A stretch of DNA of 64,000 bases, taken from contig JADANN010000375.1 in assembly GCA_018806985.1 (NCBI GenBank), positions 2,356,001 through 2,420,000 of the forward strand. Reading direction: 5' to 3'. Every line of letters starts with the position of its first letter. Within the stretch, counting starts at the first letter, position 1. Source of the stretch: Angiostrongylus vasorum. Lineage: Eukaryota; Nematoda; Chromadorea; Rhabditida; Metastrongylidae. The notes under the pieces are model-generated. The model made no database searches. It was not told the origin of the DNA and saw only the letters and a list, made by a program, of their open reading frames with translations. Below are positions 43,905 through 54,854 of the stretch, piece by piece. A program made the translations under genes and the position numbers.

Positions 43905-44300
43905 CTTTCGACGTCTTCGTCGTCATCAGAACCGATGATCCCAGTCGTTGGTGCACAACTGTTTGTCGTCTCGGTGTGATGTCCTCGTCTTCGTATCGGG
44001 TCGGATCATCTTCAGTGGAGCATCTCATTTATTCGCTAAGTGCTAACCAACCGACTGCTGCATGGTGGATTATCCGTTGAGGAACAATTTCTTATCAGCG
44101 GATATTCATCTCCACAGGACATCTGCCCTGTATAAAAGACCACCGCATGGTGAGCATGCCTGATTGGAGAGACGCTCCAGTGAAGAAGATCCGACTCCTT
44201 TCGATACGAAGACGAAGATGCCACATGGAGAAGACGAACGACTGTGGACCATCGACTCAGATCATCTGTTATGCCGAAGTCGAGGACATCGAAACGTTAG
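43905..44300. repeat. Inverted pair of PLE-end-like sequences
   Basis: 43905-44035 and 44165-44300 are diverged inverted copies (for example ATCTTCAGTGGAGCATCTC at 44009 against GAGACGCTCCAGTGAAGAAG at 44169). The minus strand of the first reads CTGATGAC, a GACG/CGUC hairpin, then GAAAG. The plus strand of the second ends CATCGAAACGTTAGCGG. Both resemble PLE terminal hammerhead-like motifs of a different family, here decayed. Confidence 0.5.
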
Positions 44301-44309
44301 CGGAATAAA

Positions 44310-45215
44310 ACTGTTTTATCAACCTCGTGTAAGCTCAACATTTTAAACAGTTAATGATGATTTTACAACCCAGGTTATATGACAGTCAGTTTCAAAAGTG
44401 TACCTAAATGTGTCACAGTATCGTTAGTTTTTATTCACTGTCCACTATTTTTTAATGGCAGGGTAGTATGTGAAATATAACCATAATGGTGCTGAGATAT
44501 TGGCAAAACTCTGGACCGCTCACGTCTTCTGTGGGAGCCAAAAACGCTGTCACCCTATTCATGGGCTAACGCATTCACCGCCACACCGTGTACGTCCTTT
44601 GCTTGGCTTTTCTCTTAGCCGTTTCTGTGATGGTTACGTTTAAATACTTAAATAGCTTGCTCCCAAGCCACGCACGAATCTGAGCACTTCATTCACTTGT
44701 TTGGCTGTCCTTTCGCCGCCATCCTTGCAGGTGGTCGGCCTTTCCCTTTGGTTTGGGTGGCTTGTGCGCATTTGTCGCCTTATTTCCCATAGACTTCATC
44801 GGAATGCTGGCTGATGTGTTCATCTCGGATAAAATTTCTCATGTGCGCTCTGTTTTTCACTTGACATCCAGAATATAGAGAACATCGTTCGTAAATATAG
44901 AATGTTCTCTATGCATTCATACTGTATCAGATCGGTTAATCATTTCCTAAGGGCAAAGTCACCTGTAAACTTCCCCACGAGACATTTGCAGATTTATTCG
45001 CAGTACTTGAAGGTTTGACGAATTCACATGAAGCATTCACCATTACATACAATATATCCTTGAAATTACAATTTTGCAGCGAATGATTTTCACAATTCTA
45101 AAATTTTGTACGTTTTTCTGAAACGATAGAAACGTGAGAGTCTCCTTCCTCAACAGCGCCTCCCAGGCTGAGAAGGAGTCTGACATTTTCATGAATGCAA
45201 AAGATCACCGCCATC
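44310..45215 (-). repeat. Module X, inverted copy starting C3
   Basis: Reverse complement of 11041-11940 (CGATCTGATA...-type landmark near 44925). It contains a reverse S1 fragment at 44455-44640. In C3 it joins the S2-bearing block directly at 45215, with no M1 between. Confidence 0.78.
44455..44640 (-). repeat. S1 fragment
   Basis: GCAGGGTAGTATGTGAAATA, GCTGAGATATTGGCAAAACT and CACCGCCACACCGTGTACG. Reverse orientation, counterpart of 11640-11812. Confidence 0.65.
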
Positions 45216-45514
45216 ACCAAATGATCATCAGGTATGCCATAATCAACTTGAGCGTGGAAGAGAAATCCACTCCATGCCGTCGGCAAATTGTGCTGCCTCG
45301 ATAAAAGTTGGACAAAGTGATTCTCCTTTAGGAGAGGTGAAGGAAGAAAAAATGGCAACAGTGATGAACTGGGCACTGGCGAAACACCTCACACCGAAGG
45401 CATCTTAATCATAAGGTATGGATATCATTTTATTGTAATGCTGCTACGGCAGCAAAAACAACATTACTGCCGTAATCAAAATGTATAACTTTTATCTACT
45501 GCCCAGTAGTTTTC

Positions 45515-46040
45515 TTTCGCGGCAGGGTGTTGTCTGAATCGTAACCACAGTGACGCTGAGGTATGTCGAAAACTCGGACCTCAGGCCAAATCGAACCGCG
45601 ATTACACTGTCCGGGGCTCACATGTTGCGCAAGGCACCACTTAGGCCCTTCGTTCTTCCTTTCTCTGAGCCACTGTTTTTTATCCAAACGGTGCCATCAT
45701 CAATCACCCGCAAACGGAAATGATCTGAGGAGCACAAACCGGCAACTCAGTTAAGCCAGGGCTATAGTAGAAATCACAGTGTGTAACTTTAACGGAAGTG
45801 GGTTTTATGCCGATAACTGGGTTGCCGGTTTGTGCACCTCAGATCATTTCCGATGAGCGGTGACCGGTGATGGCACCATTGGGACAAAAAGACTGGCTGA
45901 CAGAAAGGCAGAACAAAGGGGTCTGCGGCTCAATGCGTAACACGTCAATGCCTGGAAAGGGTTATCACTATTTGATCCGGCCTAGGGTCCAAGTTTTGCA
46001 AATATCTCAGTATCACTGTCACTGCTATCTTATTGAACAC
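45515..46040. repeat. S2 head-to-head foldback in C3
   Basis: Reverse unit with GCGCAAGGCACCACTTAGG, a centre near 45775, then a forward unit with GCGTAACACGTCAATGCCTG. Near-identical to 16800-17300. Confidence 0.78.
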
Positions 46041-46189
46041 ACAGTCTAACACCGTTTATTTCGCGAAGGCTGCAAAAACAGTGTAACTCGTCCTCGATTT
46101 AAGCGCTACAATGCTGTTTTTTCCGACATTGTGCAATAAACTTTCAGTAGCTAGAGCACTAAACGAGATGAAAAAATCGGAAACATACA

Positions 46190-46480
46190 AATGAGGTACT
46201 TGCAAAACTCTGGACCACAGGTGTCTTCGGTGGGAAATGAACGCGCCATTGTCCTTGCGTGGAGTGATCGCCTTCACCACCATACCATGCCGGTCCTTCG
46301 TTTCCTCTCTCTCTCAGCTAGTTTAAAAACGAAAGGACCAGCGTGGTGTGGTGGTGAAGGTGTTACTCCCCGGAAAGGGTAGTGTTCGGACCCCATTGCA
46401 AACACCTGCGGTCCGGAGCTTTGCAAATGTCTTAGCATCGTTGTGGTAGTATTTAGCATATAATGCCCTGCTGTGAAAAA
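46190..46480. repeat. S1 head-to-head foldback in C3
   Basis: Reverse then forward units about a centre near 46325 (CTCTCAGCTAGTTTAAAAAC). Counterpart of 17465-17760. Confidence 0.76.
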
Positions 46481-46499
46481 TTGTAGAGGCGGGAAATAA

Positions 46500-46800
46500 A
46501 ACTGTTAAGATTGTGATTATAACTAAAGTCTCAGCTTAACTGGGTTCACTGCCGATTTGGGCTGCCCAGATCAATCCCGCTGATGTGTAACTGCTGATAG
46601 CAGAGATCGACAGAACTAGCTGACAGACAGGCGAAACGAAGGACTCGCATGGTGTGGTGGTGAAGGCGTTACTCCCCGGAGGAAAGGACAATAGCGCGCT
46701 CGTTCCCCACCGCAAACACATGCGGTCCGGAGTCTTGCAAATATCTCAGCACCGTTGAAATTGATATTTCGCAATATACCGTGCCATTAAAAATATAAGG
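46500..46800 (+). repeat. S1 monomer in C3
   Basis: CTCAGCTTAACTGGGTTCAC, GCATGGTGTGGTGGTGAAGG and GCGCTCGTTCCCCACCG, ending GCAATATACCGTGCCATT. Confidence 0.74.
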
Positions 46801-48253
46801 CACTAAATAAAACGGTTAAAATACAGATGAGACTTTGCTTTATCCATCTATAAGCACAGTGTTGATGCCACCTGTTACATTTCTTTATATCTTTTATTTA
46901 TTAGAAGGTATTAGCTTCTTAATACGGTACTCATATAGTTAGTTACGGACTGTTAGCATGCATTACGTAAACAAGTAAGTACACACAGCCTCAATTTTAG
47001 TGACAACAGAAAATAGGGGAGAAGTGAAAATGGGAAAAGCGACGCCTTTACTTTTGTATGAAATGGGAGGCTGGTGTATACCAATTCGTTACTGAATTCT
47101 AACCAGCAAGGTGATCTGGTGCATTGCGGGTACGAGTCTTCTTGTGGAGTTGTCAATAGTGCGTGAAATAGTGATCGAGTATAAACTGACGGTTTTGATA
47201 TTTGTTTTCGAGCCATAGAGATGTGATGGAGGTGCAGGCAATACATATGGGCCTTACCTTTGCATTCCTGTTGAGGTCATTTAACTTATTCTATCCTTTG
47301 TTTCACCATGTGTTATACACTAATTGTGTACTTCTCTTAGAACTACTTACCCTTTGCTATACAATGTATTATTATTCAATTCTTTGTTCGAATTTGAAGA
47401 ACCGAGTGTTTGTCCATGTTCATTTCTGTCAAGAAAAACATGGTAAGGTAGCACCTCCTTATAGCTTGACCTTGCGATCTTCTCCACTCCATTCGAACAT
47501 CAGTAGGGTCACGCCATTCGCTTATCTTCTTATCACATGTTTTGCGTCAGTTTATTCATTCTTCGCATGAGTAGACATCTATTGGCGTGCCTTTCACTTA
47601 TACATCCACTATTTCTGTGACGGCTTGCTATTCCTCTACATTGCGGTATGTATTCACCCTAGCAGACTCTATGTTGTTATAACTGCACCTTTAATTATGT
47701 TTCACCTGCCCATTGACGATGCAACTGTATATATTGTATGTATGCTTATTAATCATGTTACATTCGTCATTCTTGTGCTGATGTAATGCATATAAACGGT
47801 TGAATTCTCCTAGTGTTTGGCCTTCTCCGTTGCAACAACAGAAATCCTGCAAAGCAAATTCGTATGAAGGAGAACAATTCTACATCGAACTAGTGAATTA
47901 TTCGGTTCTAACAGCAGATTCGATGTACTGTATTCCACGGAGCTGACCATTACATGTATTAGCGCGCAAGGCTCCTACTTGCCTAAATTTCAACAGTCCA
48001 TAAATGAGTGGGAGATTAGAGTGCCTCACTATCTCACGTAATATGGCCCTTATCCCAGATTGATTTTCCGATCCAAGGAAAATTCATTTCTCATAGTGCG
48101 CGGAGAACATATGATTGACTTTAGTCCATCTAAGGAGTTGAATGGTGTACTTCCCTTAGCAGGTTGATTGTTGGGTTGCTTTTTGAAGTAGATTTTTATT
48201 TGAATAGGGAAATATCATCCGAATAATAAGATATGGTGTGTTAGAGTATTTTG

Positions 48254-48293
48254 GTGGCCTAGTACCGGCGAAATTGCCGAAATGTCAGCCGTC
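48254..48293 (+). other. PLE-end motif relic in C3
   Basis: ACCGGCGAAATTGCCGAAAT then GTCAGCC, the direct counterpart of 19493-19533. Confidence 0.5.
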
Positions 48294-49570
48294 GCATTCT
48301 AAAAAAGAACAGACACCAAACTCACGCTAGTCTAAGCAAGAACCCCAAGGTAAATTGGAAGTCGGTCTTTTGGGTCACATGACTCACAATTAATTAAAAA
48401 TAACTGGTTGAAACAGGTTTGTATGTGAAATCACAGCAATGGTACCCACAGCTGCAACCATACTGTGGTCATGACTAACGTATCTGGGATTGGGAAGAGC
48501 GAATCAGTGATATACAGGTGATTACTGTGAATAAAGGCACGTTTTTATCGTTGTGCCTGCTATCACTGAAGTAAAGGAGCCGACGAGAGGAATCCGAGAA
48601 ACTGTCGTTGTAATAATCAAAACATGTGAATATAGTACTGGAATGATTATAGACCTGCATGAAGATAAATGGTAACGGCTATTGTCATTTAACTCAAGAT
48701 AAGCGAATGTTGAACGGTTGATCCTTAAATGAATACTGTGTTCCGAAGCATCTTCCACATGCCTAATTTTTTAAGGCACGCTTGGCTTGGAATCCACAAC
48801 AATTTCACTCTCAAATCTCCTTCCGCAGGCACACACATTGGAAAATACCATACCACTACCTGCCGAGATGAACACGTAGGTGTAGTGAATGAATCAAAGA
48901 ACACTCAAGCTACTTAGGAATAAACTAGCGAGTCTACTTAGTTTGTAAAGATTGTAAGAATAATAAAGCGGTACTGTATGAGACTATGAGAAGTGGAGCA
49001 ATAATTCAATAATCGGGCCATTACCTAACTTCCCTATCGAAAATTGTACGCTTCAATAGCAGTTCTTTATGACTGGTGGAAGACTATTTTGGTTTCCATC
49101 ATTGTTGAGTCTGCAGTAGAAAAAAAGGACGAGTGAAGCGCAGAGGTAAGTGGTCCCTATACGATATACCTCGTTGTTGATTCGATCCTGCACCCCAGCT
49201 TCACCAAGCTTTTCGTCTGTACCAGAGTCGGCGAAATTGTACAAGACTTGTCAACAAAGGTACCAGCACTTACTCGATACATTGGCAAGTCAGTGCGAGT
49301 CATTATGCAGGCCAAACATTCATTCAGTCATCTCAAACGTTGCTTTGAGAACTATGATGCACGGTGCATCCCAATCGGACTGATCGAGGTAGAGAGCTTT
49401 ATTTTTTGTACTTCCTAAACATATGTATTTAACTCAAAAGACCGACTTTCTATAAATGTCAGCTTAGATAGTTGATATATTTATTCATATGATCTTATAA
49501 ACTGATCTTCTTTAGCTGATGCGAGGTTGGTACAGGTCCTCGTTGTCGTTGTTGTTGATGTTGTTGGTCG

Positions 49571-49612
49571 ATGGCTGACGTTTCGGCGATTTCACCTTCC
49601 TCAGAGCCTGGA
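49571..49612 (-). ncRNA. Hammerhead-ribozyme-like motif, PLE-D 3' flank
   Basis: Minus strand: CCAGGCT, CTGAGGA, A, a GGTG/CGCC stem with an AAAT loop, then GAAACGTC and AGCC. Helix I pairs GGCT with AGCC over four bases. Stem II differs from PLE-C (GGCG/TGCC) but still pairs through G-U, so pairing is kept while the sequence changes. Confidence 0.5.
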
Positions 49613-50015
49613 CGTATTTTATATCAGAATAATTTAATTATTCGGTGGAAAAGGCTTTATTTTGAGAGAATATATTTTCTCTATATTTCCTATTCCTCAC
49701 CGCGTGCGTTACATGAGATCAAGTATATTATACCTGAACTCATGCAATCCCCGTCTCTCCCGTTGGGACAGATCATACAGTTTTCTGAGCTGCACAAACG
49801 ATCATAGAGACGGTTGCGAACTAACTTACGGCCTAGGGTATTGTTTGGGATGTCAATAATCGTTATATAATTTTCAAGACCACTTTTTCTTGATCATCTC
49901 TTAATGGCGTAACTTATTTCATTTGATATGAAGGGTAGCTTAAAAGGGATCTTACTTACGTCCGAAACATTATTTTGGGGAACTACCCTACGTTTTTGTC
50001 TAAGCCGAGTGGCTT

Positions 50016-50339
50016 CTACGTCGTAGCCATTGGAAATGGCAATTTTTTCGTGCCAGGTTTTTGCGATTCCTTCCTTTCCTCTTCTCCTGTGCACACATTT
50101 TTTAGCCGTACGGTACATGTTTTTTGATAAGTGCTTTTTTTTATGTGTGAAGGATGAGAGGAAAGGTAGTGAACTAGTATGTTCTTACTACTTGGCTTAC
50201 TATGCCATTTTGTTATATAGACACTTTCTGAGAGGTTTATTTGGACGTTTAAGAATGGCAGCCAGTTTTCGGTTGGTTTTTCTCGTGTAAATTTTATATA
50301 CTCTGACAATCGGTTTAAAAATTCGAAGCACTCAGCCAT
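50016..50339 (-). pseudogene. PLE-D RT thumb and linker
   Basis: 107 open codons beginning MAECFEFLNRLSEYIKFT and including ENWLPFLNVQINLSE and HYLSSHPSHIKKS. It corresponds to the RT thumb plus the linker of PLE-A/B. YIDD lies just upstream in sequence at about 50375. No complete domain. Confidence 0.82.
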
Positions 50340-50386
50340 CTGTTCTTGTGTGGAACAGACGATGAAGCAGTCGTCTATGTATCGAC

Positions 50387-50953
50387 ATAGTGCAAGGTGT
50401 TACAGCGTAGGACGACGGGTGGAGCGTGTCTGATAATGAGTCTGCCACGCGATTCTTCTTGGCTTGCAGTGGTTTACCAAACCTCATACCTCGGTTATTA
50501 AGCCATTTATGCACATGACATTTACAAGACAATGTAATGAGATTCGGATTGTGTGTGCAGTAAATTACAAATAAAGTAGTTCAGCGGGTAGTAGTATAAC
50601 TAAACAAACTGCACTAAGCTCTATGCAGCCGATTTATGAGAGTGTGAGAATAAGCAGTAGGTACTGTTCATGTAACAGCATTATTACAACTACAACAACT
50701 TAAGGAATCACACTACCACAATGCCAGAATGTCATAGCAATGAAAGGGTTGTTTTAGCAATGAGGAGGAAGATTCTTCAGGTTGGAGTACTTGTGAACAA
50801 TGGGAATATTTGATAGAATTGTTATATTGACAACGAGTAGTGGTTAATGTTGTTAACAAGTTCGAGCTTGTCGCAAAATCTTGCTTGAGTATTTCAAGCA
50901 TGCTAATTTCATTAATAAGACGCATACTAGCACTGGCAAGTTTTGAAGAATGA
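50387..50953 (+). repeat. Module T beside PLE-D
   Basis: Starts GTGTTACAGCGTAGGACGAC and follows R 24305-24960 (AATGAGATTCGGATTGTG near 50537). The join with PLE-D is abrupt. Confidence 0.72.
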
Positions 50954-51452
50954 TCACTCGAGAGCTTGTGCACATTTGCTCCTGAAGAAGGCGAAGCCGC
51001 CTTTGTAGACGTATAGTTTAAAACACTCCTGTTCGTTCACAGGAGGCAAAGACGATCTCCTCTGAATTAGTCGAGCTACTTCAGCTGCTACACGCAAATC
51101 AGCAAGCGACACCACTCGACCCAAACATGGTGGTAGACCTAAGTTGTGCGAAAATGAGCTAACTGGTGTCACACAGTGGACAATTTTCAGCGCATTTTAA
51201 CCACTGTTAGGTACAAGTGAAGCAAAATGAATGAGAGCACTTATTCAGCAACGTTGGATCGGCTCTCGGCATATGACATGTGGCGCAGGCATCCGAGGTT
51301 GCTTCCGCATCTCGTTCACTGGATGCAACCACTACTTCTTTACAATCCATGATTCCACATTTTGTAGAAGAAAGAGATGAACGAAACAGCTCTGGAGTCC
51401 GTCCACCGTCACCCATCAGCGCACTATGCACTTCCTCCCGTCGAGAAGCCAC
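50954..51452 (-). pseudogene. TOPORS-like RING-finger gene relic, copy 2
   Basis: Counterpart of 24874-25355. The ATG at 51452 opens 81 codons: EVHSALMGDGG, then the RING start (CATCHMPRADP; LLNKCSHSFCFTCT). A TAA replaces the codon after FTCT, cutting the RING before its last cysteine pair. The rest (WLKCAENCPLC and a GRVVSLADLRVAAEVARLI tail) follows in frame, unlike copy 1 where the tail is shifted. A further deletion shifts the basic C-terminus after EQECFKL. Each copy is thus damaged at a different place, so the ancestral gene was intact when duplicated. Confidence 0.72.
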
Positions 51453-51689
51453 GGTGGTTTAAGAGGGTTACGCTGTTCCTGAAAGTTGGGTAATTAACAA
51501 GGTTAACTCAGGACTCCAGGTAAGACAGAGCTTCAAAACCAGCAGTAGGCCAGCTTCAGTGCCTCGCACACTGGGTGCTCCCGTCTATGAGGCCAGGCGG
51601 TGAGACGACCACTGAGAGACCACAAAATCTCGGGTTTCCCACGACGTCATTGGAACCGGATCTGACGAACACACGCACGAAACGCCACG

Positions 51690-52715
51690 GATAAATTACA
51701 GACCAGCGGAGGACGTAAAAACGGTATTCCTGCCCAAGAAAAGGAGACCAAAGGAATCTTCGTGAATCTTCGTAACTATCGTCCCATGTGCTTTTGACTG
51801 TACTGTACAAGCAGTTCACGAAGATTATATTCTCGCGCAAATCAAGGGCGTTGGGTGAGGTGCAACCAGTCGAGCAAGCAAGATTTCGAAAAGGATTTTG
51901 CTGCATGGACCACATCTAAAGCGTGTCCAGGGTCATTAAAGTTTGCCGGGAATACCACTTGCCTCTAGTCCTAACCTTTGTCAACTATGAAAAAGCGTTT
52001 GACAGTGTCGAAACGAATGCAATCCTATCAGCGCTAGTCGACCAAGGAGTGGACCCGTCCTACATAAGAACTCTGTGCGACTGTTATCGGAACTGCACTA
52101 CGAAAGTACAGCTTTTCCATCGACCTCTTACCATACCCATAGGAAAAGGGGTTCGACAGAGCGACACAATATCGGCAAAGCTGTTCAGTGCTACACTGCA
52201 GTGGATAATGAAGTCACTCGATTCGGATGAGAAAGGCGTACGTATTGATGGAATATTCCTATCAAACCTTCGTTTTGCCGACGACATCGTCATCTTCTCA
52301 AGAAGTACTAACGAAACAGAGACGGTGATCAACGAGCTCAACGAAGCAGCGAAAAAGATGGGACTGCGCAAAAATCGAGAGAAGACCCATTTCATGAAAA
52401 ACCCGTGGTGCGAAGGCGAAAAAAATTGAATTGGATGGCTATCTCATTGCAGACACCTTTCTGTACGTATACCTTGGTCGATCAATGAACATGGAAAACA
52501 ACATGAAGGAGGAACTAGATACAAGAACGAGAGCAGCTTGGGCCGCATTCGGGCCTCTCAAAGAAGGGACCGACCAACTGAAAGACCCAAAAATCCGCGC
52601 TCATCTCTTCAATTATACGGTCCACCCAGCACTCTGTTATGCTTTAGAGACGTGGGTTGATACCTCAACCACGTCAAAAATGCTTCGCACTACTCACAAA
52701 GGGCTTGAGGTGAGC
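51690..52715 (+). pseudogene. RTE-B reverse transcriptase, copy 2
   Basis: Direct match to 25600-26620. 51923-52429 is open for 168 codons with FVNYEKAFDSVE (N21 where the motif-A aspartate is expected), GKGVRQSDTISAKLF (74-88) and FADDIVIF (118-125). The next frame (52431-52775) holds the EELDTRTRAAWAAFGPL region and ALCYALETW. The match ends at about 52715 after THKGLE, so the zinc-knuckle tail seen in copy 1 is missing. The same asparagine in both copies suggests they descend from an already inactive parent. Confidence 0.88.
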
Positions 52716-52769
52716 CTTACCCTAAATATTGGGCGCTTTCCAACTCCTGACTCTTTATTACTTATAAAT

Positions 52770-52960
52770 GAGTAGCATTTAGATGGTCCCATCAGACATA
52801 CTTTGCAATGCAGGGTGCTCCAGTTTGATTCGCCCAATACGGTCGTACACATGGGCGCGTTCGGATTTTCATACAGGTTCAGCTGCTGCCTCTTGAAGAT
52901 CCACGGTGTTCTACAGGCTAGTTGAGTTTTGTTTTTTGACGAAATCTCAACCGTCCCGAG
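52770..52960 (-). pseudogene. Exon-like segment, copy 2
   Basis: Inverse of 42800-42990. Minus-strand frame reads NPNAPMCTTVLGESNWS then LHCKVCLMGPSKCYSF. The donor is mutated (GT to AT). Followed on the plus strand by D/Y sequence in inverted order, as expected if the whole 41300-42990 block was copied inverted. Confidence 0.35.
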
Positions 52961-53039
52961 ATTAACGTGTTTGAGAAAAAAATTAAGCACAAATATACAC
53001 AGTATTGAGAGAAATATGGAGAAATTAAATGATATTCAT

Positions 53040-53700
53040 TTGATCTTAGTTGGATACCTGGACAGTCCATCCTCACTGGTTATGTGGACCCTAGCACAAG
53101 CTCCATTTTTTGGAGTTTTGTTGGATTGGCGATTGTTGTTCCCTGGAGACCCGAAGTTAACCTTGCCAAAGTGTGTCCAAGTCGTCATCACCAAAGGCAA
53201 TCGCAGCCAATGTGGATCAGAGTGGGATTTGCCACCATGCGACTAGCTTGATGTCAGCTCATAGCTTCCTGATGGAAACATCGAACTCCTTCTCAGCGTG
53301 GGAGATCCTACCGGCGGATAAAGCCCCGTTGTGAATCGCGGCTGGACACCCAGAAACGCCTCCAGCCACGATGAGGCGGTGAACCGTTGGGAGGAATTCA
53401 TTTGATAGCTGTAAACATAACCGGAATTTTCCACCGTAGAGTACTAGTTTTGCATAGGTGTAACAAAAAACCAAAAGTAGTACAAAAATGGAAATGAAAC
53501 GAGCAGTAAGCTTCTGCAGAAATGAGTGACAATGTAATAGACCAAAAAGAAACAACTACATGCTATTGTTTTCTAACAAAAATCAACAACAACAAAAGCA
53601 ACTAATCTTGAACACAAAGATGTGGAAGGATTTCGATGGTTTGAAGGACTGATTCCCAGGATCGACATTTTATTAACCTTGCCGTTGGAATATAAATGCG
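53040..53700 (-). repeat. Repeat D and module Y, inverted
   Basis: D at 53060-53400 (CTCCTTCTCAGCGTGGGAG near 53288), then Y sequence (GAAACGAGCAGTAAGCTTCT near 53496). Inverse of 42620-42060. Confidence 0.68.
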
Positions 53701-53780
53701 TCGTTTTCTTGTTCAGCAATCACAAGGTTGTTAAGCAGCATGCATTTACTTCCATAGAAAAACACAATACAATAGAACAG

Positions 53781-53820
53781 TAGCTGACGTTTCGGCATTA
53801 TCGCCTTCTTCAGAGCCTGG
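53781..53820 (-). ncRNA. Hammerhead-ribozyme-like motif, PLE-C 3' flank
   Basis: Minus strand: CCAGGCT, CTGAAGA, A, a GGCG/TGCC stem with an ATAA loop, then GAAACGTC and AGCTAC. Helix I pairs GGCT with AGC(T) over three or four bases. Same one-base offset between core and stem II as the others. Confidence 0.5.
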
Positions 53821-54325
53821 AAGGGTATACTGATATACAGTTCACTAGGGCAAACGCTTCAAGGACGCTTGCAAAAAGACGAAGAACTCTATGGTAATTA
53901 CATGATCAACAGCTTCTCCAAAACTCACCGCTTTTTACGTGACTTCCAATGAGGAAGGTTAGAACAGCTGATTACAGCCGCATATGGTTGACCACTGCAC
54001 CATCCCACATCAGAAATTGATGCGAACATACGGGGTCAGGTCGCGTGTGACCTCTGGGCATTCCTCCATGCTATTCATTTTAGGGTTTCTTGGCATTTAT
54101 CCAAAAAGCCTCAAGAAGTTTTCGCACTTGTGTTTTAGTCTCCTATGCAAGGATACTGAATTTTACTTCAAAATCGTCTCCGCTATTCTTTTGTATCCTA
54201 TGCGTGCCTAGTGGGGTGCTTTGTCTTAGTTTCCGTTTGCCGTCTAGGTGTTCTTTTATACGGATACACAAAGGTCTGCCCGTTTCGCCAATATGTTCAT
54301 CTCCGCAATTATTACGAGAGATCAG

Positions 54326-54658
54326 TTATATCGTGCCTGAACTCATGCAATCACCGTCCCTGTCGTTAGGGCAAATTACGCAATTTGTTGTTTCACATAG
54401 ACGGTCATACAGGCGGTTACGAACTAACTGGCGGCGTAGAGTATCCGGTGGTATTTCAACTATCGCTAACGATTCCTCTAGATCTGCCTTTATTAAGCAT
54501 CGTTTCATGGCTACACTTACTTCATCGCTAATAAAGGGCAACATAAACGGGACTTTCCTTTGGCCAAGTGTTTCGTTTTGGCGCGTCGCTCCTATTCTAA
54601 ACTTATCTCGTGCGATAAGTATTTCGTAGTCATTGGAGATGGCTGCTTGCCGAGCCAT
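54326..54658 (-). pseudogene. PLE-C linker and start of endonuclease
   Basis: 110 codons: ARQAAISNDYEILIARDK, VPFMLPFISDEVSVAMKRCL, NRLYDRLCETTNCVICPNDR, then a stop inside the cysteine region. The nuclease core (DEHIGETGRPLCIRIKEH, LLEAFWINA) continues downstream at 54310-54090 in another frame with further stops. Inactive. Confidence 0.85.
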
Positions 54659-54854
54659 GTCGCGCGATTCCTCTTCTAGTTCCTATTTCGTGCACACTGA
54701 AATGGCTGCTCGAAACAGTCGCTCTCTTTGTGTGTGAAGGGTGGGAAGAGAGGAAATGAACCAGAATGTTTTTGTTATTTGATTTTCATTGCCACTTTGT
54801 CATGTAACCGCAACTTGATAAGTTGATTTGAACGTTAAGAAATGGAAGCCTGGT

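Larger units (their letters stand above)
45215..49400. repeat. C3: third copy of the R-arm block
   Basis: Matches 16525-20690 directly with an offset of about 28.7 kb. It includes S2 and S1 foldbacks, an S1 monomer, modules W and V. By eye it is 96-98% identical to R over 46953-47570. After 49400 the match stops, and R's D, U and RTE-A are replaced by PLE-D. The match resumes at 50387 with module T. No host gene. Confidence 0.88.
49571..50386 (-). mobile_element. PLE-D, 5'-truncated
   Basis: Minus-strand PLE piece starting inside RT motif C (LCRYIDDCFIVCSTQEQ, near 50386), then the thumb, the linker (50339-50016) and a decayed endonuclease, to the hammerhead-like motif at 49612-49571. The GIY-YIG part has large losses: the cysteine region is visible near 49740-49800 but the nuclease core is gone. 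Its truncated 5' edge is flush with module T at 50387. It occupies the place of about 3.6 kb of R-arm sequence. Confidence 0.88.
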
